Shown piece after piece: positions 52,197 through 64,000 of a DNA stretch of 64,000 nt (positions are counted from its first letter, which is position 1; each line of letters opens with the position of its first letter). This stretch comes from Clostridium_I sp963725425 (GTDB lineage: Bacteria > Bacillota > Clostridia > Clostridiales > Clostridiaceae), in NCBI GenBank assembly GCA_963725425.1, contig CAVRYJ010000024.1, positions 81,813 to 145,812 on the forward strand. Reading direction: 5' to 3'. The notes below the pieces were generated by a model that was given only the letters and a program-made list of their open reading frames with translations, had not been told where the DNA came from and ran no database searches. The translations under genes were made by a program, and so were the position numbers.

Positions 52197-53735
52197 ATGT
52201 CTAACGAAGAAAAGCAATTGACAAAGGAAGAAATAAAAGCTAAAAAGCTTCAAGCTAGGGCTGAAAGAGAAATGAATGACCTACTTAAAGAAAGAAGGCA
52301 AAAGCTTTTGGATCTTCAAGAACAAGGAAAAGATCCATTCGATGTTTATAAAGTTAACAGGACACATACCTCAATTCAGGTAGAAGAAAACTTTGATGAA
52401 CTTGAAGGTAAAAATGTAACTGTAGCAGGAAGAATTATGTCAAAACGAGTTCATGGTAAAGCTGGATTTTCTGATATTCACGATAGATACGGGAAAATTC
52501 AACTATACATAAAAATTGATGATCTAGGCGAAGAAAAGTTTAAAAGTTATAAAACATTTGATATAGGAGATTTTGTATCAATAACAGGAAGAGTGTTTAA
52601 AACTATGACTGGTGAAGTTACTATACATATCGTTGACTTTGAATTATTAACTAAGTCGCTGCAACCTCTTCCAGAAAAATTTCATGGATTAAAAGATCCA
52701 GATTTAAGATACAGACAGAGATACGTTGATCTTATTATTAACCCTGAAGTTAGAGACACATTTTTCAAAAGAACTGCTATTGTTAAGGCTATTAGACAAT
52801 TCCTAGATAACAAAACGTTTCTTGAAGTAGAAACTCCAATACTATCATCAATAGCAGGAGGAGCATCAGCAAAGCCTTTTGAAACGCATCACAATGCATT
52901 GGATATAGATATGTATCTTAGAATAGCTACAGAATTATATTTAAAGAGGCTTATAGTTGGTGGGTTTGAAAAGGTATATGAAATAGGTAAAGTTTTCAGA
53001 AATGAAGGAATTGATATAAGACATAATCCTGAATTTACTATGATTGAATTATATGAAGCTTATAGTGATTATAATGACATGATGGAAATTACGGAAAACA
53101 TGGTTGCCTTTGTCTGTGAAAAAGTACTTGGAACAACATCAATAGTATATGAAGAGACTGAAATAAGTTTTGCACCACCATGGAAAAGAATTACTATGGT
53201 TGACGCAGTAAAAGAATATTCAGGTGTGGATTTTAATGTAGTTAATACAGACGAAGAAGCAAGAGGCTTAGCAAGAAATAAAAACTTACAACTTAAAAAG
53301 AAACTTGAAGATTGTACTAAGGGTGACATATTAAATGAATTCTTTGAGTCTTTCGTAGAAGATAAGTTAATTCAACCTACATTTATATATGATTATCCAG
53401 TTGAAATTTCACCACTTACTAAAAAGAAGAGAGGCAATGAGAATTTCACTGAGAGATTTGAAGGTTTTGTGTACGGAAGAGAATTGTGCAACGCATATTC
53501 AGAATTAAATGATCCAATCGTACAAAGAGAAAGATTCGTGCAACAATTAAAAGAAAGAGAATTAGGGGATGATGAGGCCTACATGATGGATGAAGATTTC
53601 CTTAATGCACTTGAAATAGGTATGCCTCCAACAGGCGGTATGGGAATGGGTATAGATAGACTTGTAATGCTATTAACAAATTCCCGCTCTATAAGAGATG
53701 TATTATTATTTCCAACAATGAAGCCATTAGCATAG
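52197..53735 (+). CDS. lysS: Lysyl-tRNA synthetase (class II)
   Basis: A 512-residue class IIb synthetase that charges tRNA-Lys. It has an N-terminal charged extension (about 1-50), an OB-fold anticodon-binding domain (about 55-170), and the catalytic domain with motif 1 (FLEVETPILSSIAGGASAKPF), motif 2 (VYEIGKVFRNEGI) and motif 3 (GMGMGIDRLVML). All motifs are intact. It shares a transcript with greA and is followed by a terminator. Confidence 0.97.
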   Translation: MSNEEKQLTKEEIKAKKLQARAEREMNDLLKERRQKLLDLQEQGKDPFDVYKVNRTHTSIQVEENFDELEGKNVTVAGRIMSKRVHGKAGFSDIHDRYGKIQLYIKIDDLGEEKFKSYKTFDIGDFVSITGRVFKTMTGEVTIHIVDFELLTKSLQPLPEKFHGLKDPDLRYRQRYVDLIINPEVRDTFFKRTAIVKAIRQFLDNKTFLEVETPILSSIAGGASAKPFETHHNALDIDMYLRIATELYLKRLIVGGFEKVYEIGKVFRNEGIDIRHNPEFTMIELYEAYSDYNDMMEITENMVAFVCEKVLGTTSIVYEETEISFAPPWKRITMVDAVKEYSGVDFNVVNTDEEARGLARNKNLQLKKKLEDCTKGDILNEFFESFVEDKLIQPTFIYDYPVEISPLTKKKRGNENFTERFEGFVYGRELCNAYSELNDPIVQRERFVQQLKERELGDDEAYMMDEDFLNALEIGMPPTGGMGMGIDRLVMLLTNSRSIRDVLLFPTMKPLA

Positions 53736-53762
53736 ATGAGAATAAAGCACTCTCAATTCTCA

Positions 53763-53797
53763 ACATAAGAAATTGGTTTGCAATTTCTTATGTTTTT
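53763..53797 (+). terminator. Terminator after lysS
   Basis: ACATAAGAAATTG-GTTTG-CAATTTCTTATGT with a short T-run. Confidence 0.85.
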
Positions 53798-53834
53798 GAG
53801 ATAAATCCTTTTTTATAAAAAATAAAAAAAAAGC

Positions 53835-53862
53835 TTGCATAATTCATATTATCTGCTATAAT
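53835..53862 (+). promoter_or_regulatory. Promoter of tRNA-Asn
   Basis: TTGCAT (53835-53840), 16 nt, TATAAT (53857-53862), 16 nt before the tRNA. Confidence 0.75.
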
Positions 53863-53877
53863 TATGTATATAAACAA

Positions 53878-53952
<75 letters not shown>

Positions 53953-53999
53953 ATTTTTTTGTATATATTTAATGAATATTAATTAAAATAAAATAGATG

Positions 54000-54188
54000 C
54001 ACACAATGATAGAGAAGAGTAACCTTAGAAGTTTTAAAGAGAGGTCATGTATATACTGAGAATGGCTAAACTTTTATAGTGAATGGAACTTTTGAGTGTA
54101 AGAATGATAAAGCAGGGCTAATGCCAATAAGGGTGGAACCGCGGAAGTTAAACTTTCGTCCCTTAGAGGTGTTAGCCTTTTTTTTATA
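54000..54188 (+). promoter_or_regulatory. T-box leader of glyS
   Basis: The T-box signature AAGGGTGGAACCGCGG (about 54129-54144) is followed by a terminator hairpin (GGCTAA...TTAGCC, AAGGG/CCCTT) with a T-run at 54178-54185. Upstream is a Stem I region with AGAGAGGTCATG. It should sense uncharged tRNA-Gly and allow read-through. The exact specifier is uncertain: GGA at 54085-54087 and GGC at 54064-54066 are both glycine codons in plausible positions. Confidence 0.92.
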
Positions 54189-54213
54189 TAAAAATATAGG
54201 AGGGCGAAGTAAT

Positions 54214-55605
54214 ATGACTACTGAGAAAACTATGGACAAAATTGTAGCGCTTGCTAAAAATAGAGGCTTTGTATTTCCAGGATCTGAGATTTATGGAGGA
54301 CTAGCAAATTCATGGGATTATGGCCCATTAGGTGTAGAATTAAAAAATAATATAAAGAAGCTTTGGTGGAAAAAATTTATACAAGAAAGCCCTTATAACG
54401 TAGGTATTGACAGTGCAATACTTATGAATAAGGAAGTTTGGGTTGCTACTGGACATATTGGCGGATTCTCAGATCCACTTATGGATTGTAAAGAATGCAA
54501 AACAAGATATAGAGCTGATAAGCTAATTGAAGACCACATGACAGAGCAAGGGGTAGAAAAGGCTAGTGCAGATGGGTGGTCAAATGAAAAGTTAAAGCAA
54601 TATATTGAAGACAATCATATAAATTGCCCTAGTTGTGGAAAACACAATTTTACAGATATAAGAAACTTTAATTTGATGTTTAAAACTTTTCAAGGTGTAA
54701 CTGAAGACTCAAAAGCTGAAGTATATTTAAGACCAGAAACAGCACAAGGTATATTTGTAAATTTTAAGAATGTTCAAAGAACTTCAAGGAAAAAAGTACC
54801 TTTTGGAATAGGTCAAATTGGAAAATCTTTCAGAAATGAAATAACACCAGGAAATTTTATTTTTAGAATAAGAGAGTTTGAGCAAATGGAACTTGAATTT
54901 TTCTGTAAACCAGGAACCGATTTAGAATGGTTTGAATACTGGAAGGACTATTGTTTTAATTTCTTACTTAAATATGGAATAGATAAAGATAATGTAAGAA
55001 AAAGAAATCATGAAAAAGAAGAATTAAGTTTTTATAGTAAGTGTACTTGCGATATTGAATATAAATTCCCGTTTGGTTGGGGAGAACTATGGGGTATAGC
55101 TGATAGAACTGACTATGACCTAAAAAAACATATTGAACATTCAGGGCATGATTTGAATTATATTGACCCAATAACTAATGAAAAATATGTACCATATGTA
55201 ATAGAACCTTCACTTGGGGCAGATAGAGTTACGCTAGCATTGTTAGTAGATGCATATGATGAAGAAAAATTGGAAAATGATGAAGTAAGAACAGTATTAC
55301 ATTTCCATCCAACATTAGCACCATTTAAAGCAGCTATACTTCCATTAAGTAAAAAGCTTTCAGAAAAAGCACTTGATGTATACAACAAATTAAGCAGAAA
55401 ATTTAATGTGGATTACGATGAAGCTAGTAGTATAGGAAAAAGATATAGAAGAGAAGATGAAATAGGAACACCATATTGTATAACTGTTGATTTTGATACT
55501 ATAGAAGATGATACAGTTACTATTAGAGATAGAGACACAATGAATCAGATAAGAATTAAGATAGATGAACTAGAAAAATTTTTAAATGATAAACTAGAAG
55601 CTTAA
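54214..55605 (+). CDS. glyS: Glycyl-tRNA synthetase (alpha2 type)
   Basis: A 463-residue single-chain class II glycyl-tRNA synthetase (GlyQS/GRS1 type). It starts TMDKIVALAKNRGFVFPGSEIYGG and carries zinc-ligand-like Cys pairs (CKECKTRY, CPSCGKHN), motif 2 (SFRNEITPGNFIFRIREFEQME) and the C-terminal anticodon-binding domain (about 355-463). ATG 54214 follows AGGAGGGCGAAG; the long open frame upstream runs through the T-box leader and is not coding. Controlled by that T-box. A terminator follows. Confidence 0.96.
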   Translation: MTTEKTMDKIVALAKNRGFVFPGSEIYGGLANSWDYGPLGVELKNNIKKLWWKKFIQESPYNVGIDSAILMNKEVWVATGHIGGFSDPLMDCKECKTRYRADKLIEDHMTEQGVEKASADGWSNEKLKQYIEDNHINCPSCGKHNFTDIRNFNLMFKTFQGVTEDSKAEVYLRPETAQGIFVNFKNVQRTSRKKVPFGIGQIGKSFRNEITPGNFIFRIREFEQMELEFFCKPGTDLEWFEYWKDYCFNFLLKYGIDKDNVRKRNHEKEELSFYSKCTCDIEYKFPFGWGELWGIADRTDYDLKKHIEHSGHDLNYIDPITNEKYVPYVIEPSLGADRVTLALLVDAYDEEKLENDEVRTVLHFHPTLAPFKAAILPLSKKLSEKALDVYNKLSRKFNVDYDEASSIGKRYRREDEIGTPYCITVDFDTIEDDTVTIRDRDTMNQIRIKIDELEKFLNDKLEA

Positions 55606-55608
55606 TTT

Positions 55609-55650
55609 ATGGATATAATGGATTATATAATCTATTATGTCCATTTTTTA
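55609..55650 (+). terminator. Terminator after glyS
   Basis: A 17 bp stem (ATGGATATAATGGATTA with TAATCTATTATGTCCAT, two G-U pairs) and a run of six T. Confidence 0.85.
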
Positions 55651-55795
55651 AAAAAAAATAGCCGGATAAGCATCCGGCTATTCTAGGGTTTAACTATGGG
55701 GATATGTTATATGTTCGATTAAAACTTGGGGAATTATATTAATGTTTTCCTTACGGCACAAGTTTAGTATATCATAGTAGAGTAATATTTTGCAA
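55650..55795 (-). ncRNA. Candidate minus-strand small transcript
   Basis: On the minus strand, TTGCAA (complement of 55790-55795), 18 nt and TATACT (complement of 55766-55771) form a promoter-like pair. About 90 nt further the strand has AATAGCCGGAT-GCTT-ATCCGGCTATT followed by at least eight T, a terminator that serves no + strand gene. The transcript would be roughly 105 nt. A 23-codon frame from TTG 55761 to 55690 (ending HITYPHS) overlaps it but begins at or before the predicted start site, so peptide coding is doubtful. I know no RNA family that fits. Confidence 0.4.
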
Positions 55796-55913
55796 TGCCC
55801 AGTAGAAGATTTTTTAAGATTAAATGGATTATAATAATTTTATAATAATTTTTGTATAAATAAAGCTTTGTTTATTATTTTAATTTAAGTGATATAATTA
55901 ATAAATAGACTAA

Positions 55914-56073
55914 GGCATATTCAAAGAAATAACAAGTCAGTATTCTGGTCTATTTTGTGGTATGCAATGCCTTGCATAACCATTACATAGCCAACGCTAT
56001 GCGCAGGTAATGCTTCCTCGCCTACCGCAAAATATCCTCAGAGTCTTTGACTTGTTATTTCTTTTCAGATGCC
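55914..56073 (+). repeat. MITE-like element, full copy C
   Basis: A 160 bp copy with ends GGCATATTCAAAGAAATAAC and CTTGTTATTTCTTTTCAGATGCC; the middle is closest to copy A. Flanked by CTAA and TAAT. It ends 49 bp before murD, again in the same orientation as the gene. Confidence 0.85.
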
Positions 56074-56121
56074 TAATATTAATAATTCATTGAGGATAAA
56101 TAGTAATACAGGAGGGTAAAT

Positions 56122-57501
56122 ATGAACAAAAATTTTATTGAATTTAAAAATTATATAAGAGATAAAAAAACCGCTGTAGTAGGTATTGGAATAAGTAACA
56201 GACCATTAATTAAATATCTTGTAAAATTGGGCGCTGAGGTGTGGGCCTTTGATAAGAAAAACAGAGTAGAAATAGGAGACATTGCTGAAGAATTAGAATC
56301 TTTGGGCGTGAAGTTAGTAGTTGGTGAAAAATATTTGGAATTTTTACATGGATATGAGGTTATATTTAAAACTCCGTCTATGAGAATAGACAGCCCTGCA
56401 TTTTTAAAAGCTAAAGAAGAAAACACATATATAACTTCGGAAATGGAGGAATTTGTAAAATATTGCCCGGCGAAGATAATAGGAGTAACTGGAAGCGATG
56501 GTAAAACAACAACAACAACAATAATATACAATATTTTAAAAGAGGCAGGTTACAAAACTTGGGTTGGTGGAAATATAGGTGCTCCATTGTTTTCAAAAAT
56601 AGAAGAGATAGACAAAGACGATAGGGTAGTTATAGAACTATCGAGTTTTCAACTTATGACAATGAATGTCTCACCTGAAATTGCAATTTTAACTAATATT
56701 AGCCCTAATCATTTGGATATGCACAAGGATATGAATGAATATATAAACGCTAAAAAAAATGTATTTAAATTTCAAGATAAAACAAACACAACTATAATAA
56801 ACAGAGACAATAGTTTGACCAATGCATTACTAGATGAACCAATTGGAAAAGTAATGAGTTTTAGTACTAAACAAAAGATTGAAAATGGTGCATATTATGA
56901 AGATGGAAATCTATATATATTGGACAAATTTGTATGCTCCAAAGAGGACATAGTATTAAAAGGAATGCATAATGTTGAAAATTACCTTGCTGCTTTTTGT
57001 GCAACAGTTCAGGATGTAAATATAAATAGCATGAAGAAAGTTGCAACTACTTTTGCAGGTGTGGAGCATAGATCTGAGTTTATAAGAGAGATAAATGGAG
57101 TGAAATATTATAATGATTCAATAGCATCAAGTCCAACTAGAACCTTAGCAAGTATAAAAGCCTTTGAAAAACCAGTTATTTTAATTGCAGGTGGTTATGA
57201 TAAAAATATTCCATTTGAACCACTGGCTGAAGAGGGATACACAATGATAAAGAAAATAATACTTTTGGGATTTACAAAAGATAAAATTGGAGAGGCTTTT
57301 AATAAAGTTATAAAAGATAAAAATATAAAATTACCTATTTTTAAGGTTTCCAATTTAGAGGAAGCAGTGGAAATTGCAAAACACGAAGCAGTTAGTGGAG
57401 ATATTGTTACTCTTTCACCAGCATGTGCTAGTTTTGATATGTTCCCCAATTTTGAAGTTAGAGGAAACAAATTTAAAGAAATAATATCTAATATTAAGTG
57501 A
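56122..57501 (+). CDS. murD: UDP-MurNAc-L-alanine-D-glutamate ligase
   Basis: A 459-residue Mur ligase that adds D-glutamate to UDP-MurNAc-L-Ala. It has the N-terminal UDP-binding domain (KTAVVGIGISNRPLIKYL), the ATP loop GVTGSDGKTTTTT (about 115-127), NISPNHLDMHKDMNEY, and the C-terminal ligase domain ending LSPACASFDMFPNFEVRG. AGGAGGGTAAAT precedes ATG 56122. It is not next to other mur genes, unlike in the dcw cluster; upstream is a MITE-like copy, downstream a repeat region. Confidence 0.95.
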   Translation: MNKNFIEFKNYIRDKKTAVVGIGISNRPLIKYLVKLGAEVWAFDKKNRVEIGDIAEELESLGVKLVVGEKYLEFLHGYEVIFKTPSMRIDSPAFLKAKEENTYITSEMEEFVKYCPAKIIGVTGSDGKTTTTTIIYNILKEAGYKTWVGGNIGAPLFSKIEEIDKDDRVVIELSSFQLMTMNVSPEIAILTNISPNHLDMHKDMNEYINAKKNVFKFQDKTNTTIINRDNSLTNALLDEPIGKVMSFSTKQKIENGAYYEDGNLYILDKFVCSKEDIVLKGMHNVENYLAAFCATVQDVNINSMKKVATTFAGVEHRSEFIREINGVKYYNDSIASSPTRTLASIKAFEKPVILIAGGYDKNIPFEPLAEEGYTMIKKIILLGFTKDKIGEAFNKVIKDKNIKLPIFKVSNLEEAVEIAKHEAVSGDIVTLSPACASFDMFPNFEVRGNKFKEIISNIK

Positions 57502-57513
57502 CAGGCTACTTAA

Positions 57514-57662
57514 GTTGAGAATCGGGAGTGGAAAATTGAAAGTTAAGGTTCATTTTATCTAGCAAAGCTACGTAAAATTTAAAATTAATTCTTAATTTTT
57601 CGCAGTAGAGTGAAGAAAAATATCATTAACTCTCAATTTTCAGTTTTCAATTCTTAACTTTC
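57514..57662. repeat. Degenerate inverted word repeat
   Basis: Left: GTTGAGAATCGGGAGTGG, GAAAATTGAAAGTTAAGG (57514-57548). Right, inverse: TTAACTCTCAATTTTCAG and TTTTCAATTCTTAACTTTC (57625-57662). Words similar to the AGTTAAG arms but more varied; the inner region has TTTTTCGCAG. It resembles an eroded or different-word member of the mosaic family. Confidence 0.5.
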
Positions 57663-57732
57663 TTATTATGAAACAACCTCTTTTCATTAACTTGTTACTA
57701 ATCATGTACATTATTTACGCTGAAAAAAAGAG

Positions 57733-57761
57733 TTGACAAAATATAATAAACCATATATAAT
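57733..57761 (+). promoter_or_regulatory. Promoter of 5S-tRNA unit
   Basis: TTGACA (57733-57738), 17 nt, TATAAT (57756-57761): perfect consensus, 83 nt before the 5S gene. Confidence 0.85.
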
Positions 57762-57843
57762 TAATTACTGTAGTAGTAATTCAATTGAGTGGTTGTTACT
57801 GTAAAAATAATTAGTTAAAATTAGTATTTCAAGGAAGTTAAAA

Positions 57844-57960
57844 TCTGGTAATAATGGCTTAGAGGTAACACCCGTTCCCATTCCGAACACGAAGGTTAAG
57901 CTCTAAAGCGCTGATGGTACTGCAGGGGTAGCCCGGTGGAAGAGTAGGTCATTGCCAGGT
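57844..57960 (+). rRNA. rrf: 5S rRNA, complete
   Basis: A 117 nt 5S gene with the conserved AGAGGTAACACCCGTTCCC, CCGAACACGAAGGTTAAGC and GGGGTAGCCC segments, and TCTGGT/GCCAGGT ends. It is not preceded by 23S but by its own promoter, and is followed by two tRNAs. Confidence 0.95.
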
Positions 57961-57967
57961 GAAAATT

Positions 57968-58044
57968 GGATCTTTAGCTCAGTTGGTTAGAGCAACCGGC
58001 TCATAACCGGTCGGTCTGGGGTTCGAGTCCCTGAAGGTCCACCA
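57968..58044 (+). tRNA. tRNA with CAT anticodon, probably tRNA-Ile2
   Basis: A 77 nt tRNA beginning GGATCTTTAGCTCAG with anticodon loop CTCATAA (CAT), acceptor GGATCTT/GAAGGTCC-type pairing and CCA encoded. It lacks the initiator GGG/CCC anticodon stem and differs from the elongator Met tRNA at 40732. Its CTCATAA loop and GGNNCTTTAGCTCAG start resemble E. coli ileX and Bacillus tRNA-Ile(CAU), which is made AUA-specific by TilS; TilS is encoded at 43959. Automatic annotation would probably call it tRNA-Met. Confidence 0.8.
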
Positions 58045-58047
58045 TAT

Positions 58048-58123
58048 GGGGGTATAGCTCAGTTGGGAGAGCATCTGCCTTGCACGCAGAGGGTCAAGAG
58101 TTCGAATCTCTTTACCTCCACCA
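58048..58123 (+). tRNA. tRNA-Ala (TGC), copy 1
   Basis: A 76 nt tRNA with acceptor GGGGGTA/TACCTCC, anticodon loop TTGCACG (TGC) and encoded CCA. It is identical to the copy inside the rRNA operon at 60384. Confidence 0.95.
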
Positions 58124-58184
58124 AGAGAAAAGACTGTGTTACAATGGAAATTAACTTCTGTTGTGACACAGTCTTTTCTCTTTT
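58124..58184 (+). terminator. Terminator after 5S-tRNA unit
   Basis: AGAGAAAAGACTGTGT and its complement (58166-58181) make a 16 bp stem with a T-run tail. Confidence 0.9.
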
Positions 58185-58280
58185 CATTTAATAGATCTTC
58201 TCCGATAGCAGAAAATCAGCCTTAACTAAGTTTCTCGTTATTTGGATACTACTTCTTTTTAATAGAAGATGTAGCCATCG

Positions 58281-58330
58281 GACAAAACAGACCAGAATAC
58301 TGAATTGCTATTTCTTTGATGATGTCTAAC
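58281..58330 (-). repeat. Half copy of MITE-like element, inverted
   Basis: On the minus strand TAGACATCATCAAAGAAATA, then CAGTATTCTGGTCTG: the left 50 bp of the element with two or three changes. Like the remnant at 17410, it faces minus. The rest of 58190-58590 has nothing recognisable. Confidence 0.6.
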
Positions 58331-58594
58331 TTTCAGATGGAGAAAAAAACTCTGCTTTAAGCTAAGAACTCTGTTTATGTTTTGTGTGAGCTAATATTAA
58401 AAACTTTACCACGTGTATCAACATAAGAATAACTAAGAAATATAAAGAAAAATACAGATATTCCGTTGATAAGTTTGTCTCATGTAAAATTTACTATTAC
58501 CAGTAATGTATACCTATGATAAAATGAATCTCGTTGCAAGAAGTAAACAAGAAGAATCAAACAACAAGTAGCAGTTGATACTTAAAAAAAAGTA

Positions 58595-58624
58595 TTGACA
58601 AATAGTTTATAATTGTGATATTAT
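58595..58624 (+). promoter_or_regulatory. rRNA operon promoter
   Basis: TTGACA (58595-58600), 18 nt, TATTAT (58619-58624), about 143 nt before the 16S start. Confidence 0.75.
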
Positions 58625-58650
58625 ATAAGAGTTGCAAAAAGGTAACAAAA

Positions 58651-58683
58651 TGATCTTTGAAAATTAAACAGAGAATAAGAATT
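58651..58683 (+). promoter_or_regulatory. boxA and 16S processing stem, 5' side
   Basis: TGATCTTTGAAAA (58651-58663) is the boxA antitermination motif. The overlapping bases 58660-58683 (AATTAAACAGAGAATAAGAA part) are perfectly complementary over 24 nt to 60323-60346, beyond the 16S 3' end, forming the RNase III processing stem. Confidence 0.85.
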
Positions 58684-58766
58684 AAGTAAACCAGCAAATT
58701 TCTTTGAATCTTAGAAATAAGATTTAAAATATTTATATTAAGCGAAATGAGCTTAATCAAACACTT

Positions 58767-60281
<1,515 letters not shown>

Positions 60282-60383
60282 TCGACATGGTAGGATAACT
60301 ACCATGACAGTTTGTTTTATAAAATTCTTATTCTCTGTTTAATTTTGAGAGATTATTATTAAAAAATAATGTCTTATATATAT

Positions 60384-60459
60384 GGGGGTATAGCTCAGTT
60401 GGGAGAGCATCTGCCTTGCACGCAGAGGGTCAAGAGTTCGAATCTCTTTACCTCCACCA
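60384..60459 (+). tRNA. tRNA-Ala (TGC), copy 2
   Basis: Identical to 58048-58123; lies in the 16S-23S spacer. Confidence 0.95.
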
Positions 60460-60464
60460 ATTGT

Positions 60465-60541
<77 letters not shown>

Positions 60542-60572
60542 CTTTAGAACATAGTTTTAAAGTGTAGAAAGA

Positions 60573-60615
60573 TTGTACTTTGAAAATTGCATAGTAAAAA
60601 AACAAGTAAGGTAAA
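60573..60615 (+). promoter_or_regulatory. boxA-like and 23S processing stem, 5' side
   Basis: TTGTACTTTGAAAATTGC resembles the boxA in front of 16S. AAAATTGCATAGT (60583-60595) and AACAAGTAAGGTAAA (60601-60615) pair with 63693-63705 and 63673-63687 beyond 23S, forming the long 23S processing stalk. Confidence 0.8.
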
Positions 60616-60762
60616 AAAATCATAAATTTATTCTTTGTATCATGTTCAATCTTTTATTAGATTGAATGAAGACTAAACTTTTCAATAGCAATATTGAAGG
60701 GAAGCTTCGCTTTAATGCGGAGCGTTGAATAACCATAATCTTTGATTTTGGGAATTCTAAAA

Positions 60763-63665
<2,903 letters not shown>

Positions 63666-63909
63666 AATATATTTTACTTTACTTGTTTGTATACTATGCA
63701 ATTTTGAGAGTGCAAATTCTCATATTTACTTTAGAAAATAGATTGTTGGATTTTAGGATTAAAAGATTCCTACGTTTGAGAGTGAAAATTCTTGGATTTG
63801 CGGGGTGGAAGATTCCTAAGGTTGAGGGTTTGTTTTTAAAGGAAAGTAAATCGCTATGCGATTTGCATAAGCGACCATACCAAATCGAAGATTTGGAATG
63901 TCTGCTTAA

Positions 63910-64000
63910 TCCAGTGATAATGGCTTAGAGGCAACACCCGTTCCCATTCCGAACACGAAGGTTAAGCTCTAAAGCGCTGATGGTACTGCAGGGGTAGCCC
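63910..64000 (+). rRNA. rrf: 5S rRNA, cut by window end
   Basis: The first 91 nt of a 5S gene, matching 57844 onward with small changes at the start (TCCAGTGATAATGG) and one in AGAGGCAACACC. The 244 bp spacer between 23S and 5S contains the 23S processing stem and AT-rich filler, nothing else clear. Confidence 0.95.

Noticed and set aside
54079..54213. N-terminal extension of glycyl-tRNA synthetase
   Set aside because: The codons cover the T-box leader and its terminator; GlyS proteins start at the ATG after AGGAGGG.

Overview
The window is a chromosomal segment of a low-GC, endospore-forming, anaerobic Firmicute, almost certainly Clostridium sensu stricto. Supporting signs are the AT-rich DNA, strong GGAGG ribosome binding sites with frequent TTG and GTG starts, sporulation genes (spoVG, spoVT, spoVB, spoIIE, yabP, yabQ), a monomeric [FeFe] hydrogenase, a C. 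kluyveri-like 4-hydroxybutyrate dehydrogenase, and clostridial rRNA genes. No species is claimed, because no search could be run.

Layout. Bases 1-21000 are mixed-strand genes: a 5'-truncated surface-type protein, a radical SAM protein, a sugar-ABC ATPase with a PucR/CdaR-type regulator, comB, an ECF sigma/anti-sigma/membrane-protein operon, an ABC-F ATPase, an RlmI-like methyltransferase, 4hbD with a divergent LysR regulator, a HAD phosphatase, a PAP2 phosphatase, a group B-like [FeFe] hydrogenase, tRNA-Pro, a GntR-ABC exporter operon and murC. Bases 21200-53700 are almost entirely + strand and follow the conserved purR-to-lysS order known from Bacillus: purR, spoVG, glmU, prs, a two-component system with an HtrA-like protein, pth, mfd, prsA, spoVT, spoVB, yabN, hup, rqcP, yabP, yabQ, divIC, an S1 protein, two tandem tRNA triplets, spoIIE, tilS, hpt, ftsH, fhs, coaX, dusB, greA, lysS. 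That order usually lies near oriC. Bases 53800-64000 hold tRNA-Asn, a T-box-controlled glyS, murD, a 5S-tRNA-tRNA unit and a 16S-tRNA-tRNA-23S-5S operon cut by the window end.

Striking points. (1) Seven conserved genes (murC, prs, mfd, the S1 gene, spoVB, spoIIE, tilS) carry nine single-base frameshifts, mostly in A-rich runs. Because several are essential, uncorrected sequencing indels are the simplest explanation; the murC shift nevertheless sits exactly on an in-frame A AAA AAG slippery heptamer. (2) The HtrA-like protein of the two-component operon has Asn in place of both the catalytic His and the catalytic Ser. (3) Two families of dispersed non-coding repeats occupy the intergenic gaps: a roughly 160 bp MITE-like element (three full copies, several remnants) and mosaic inverted pairs of AGTTAAG heptamer arrays with a GCC/GGC palindrome. 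There is also a single 244 bp palindrome. (4) A gap after glyS carries a possible minus-strand small transcript with its own promoter and terminator. (5) Two leaders (ABC-F, spoVB) appear to fold their own ribosome binding sites into stems. No CRISPR array, prophage or transposase gene was seen.
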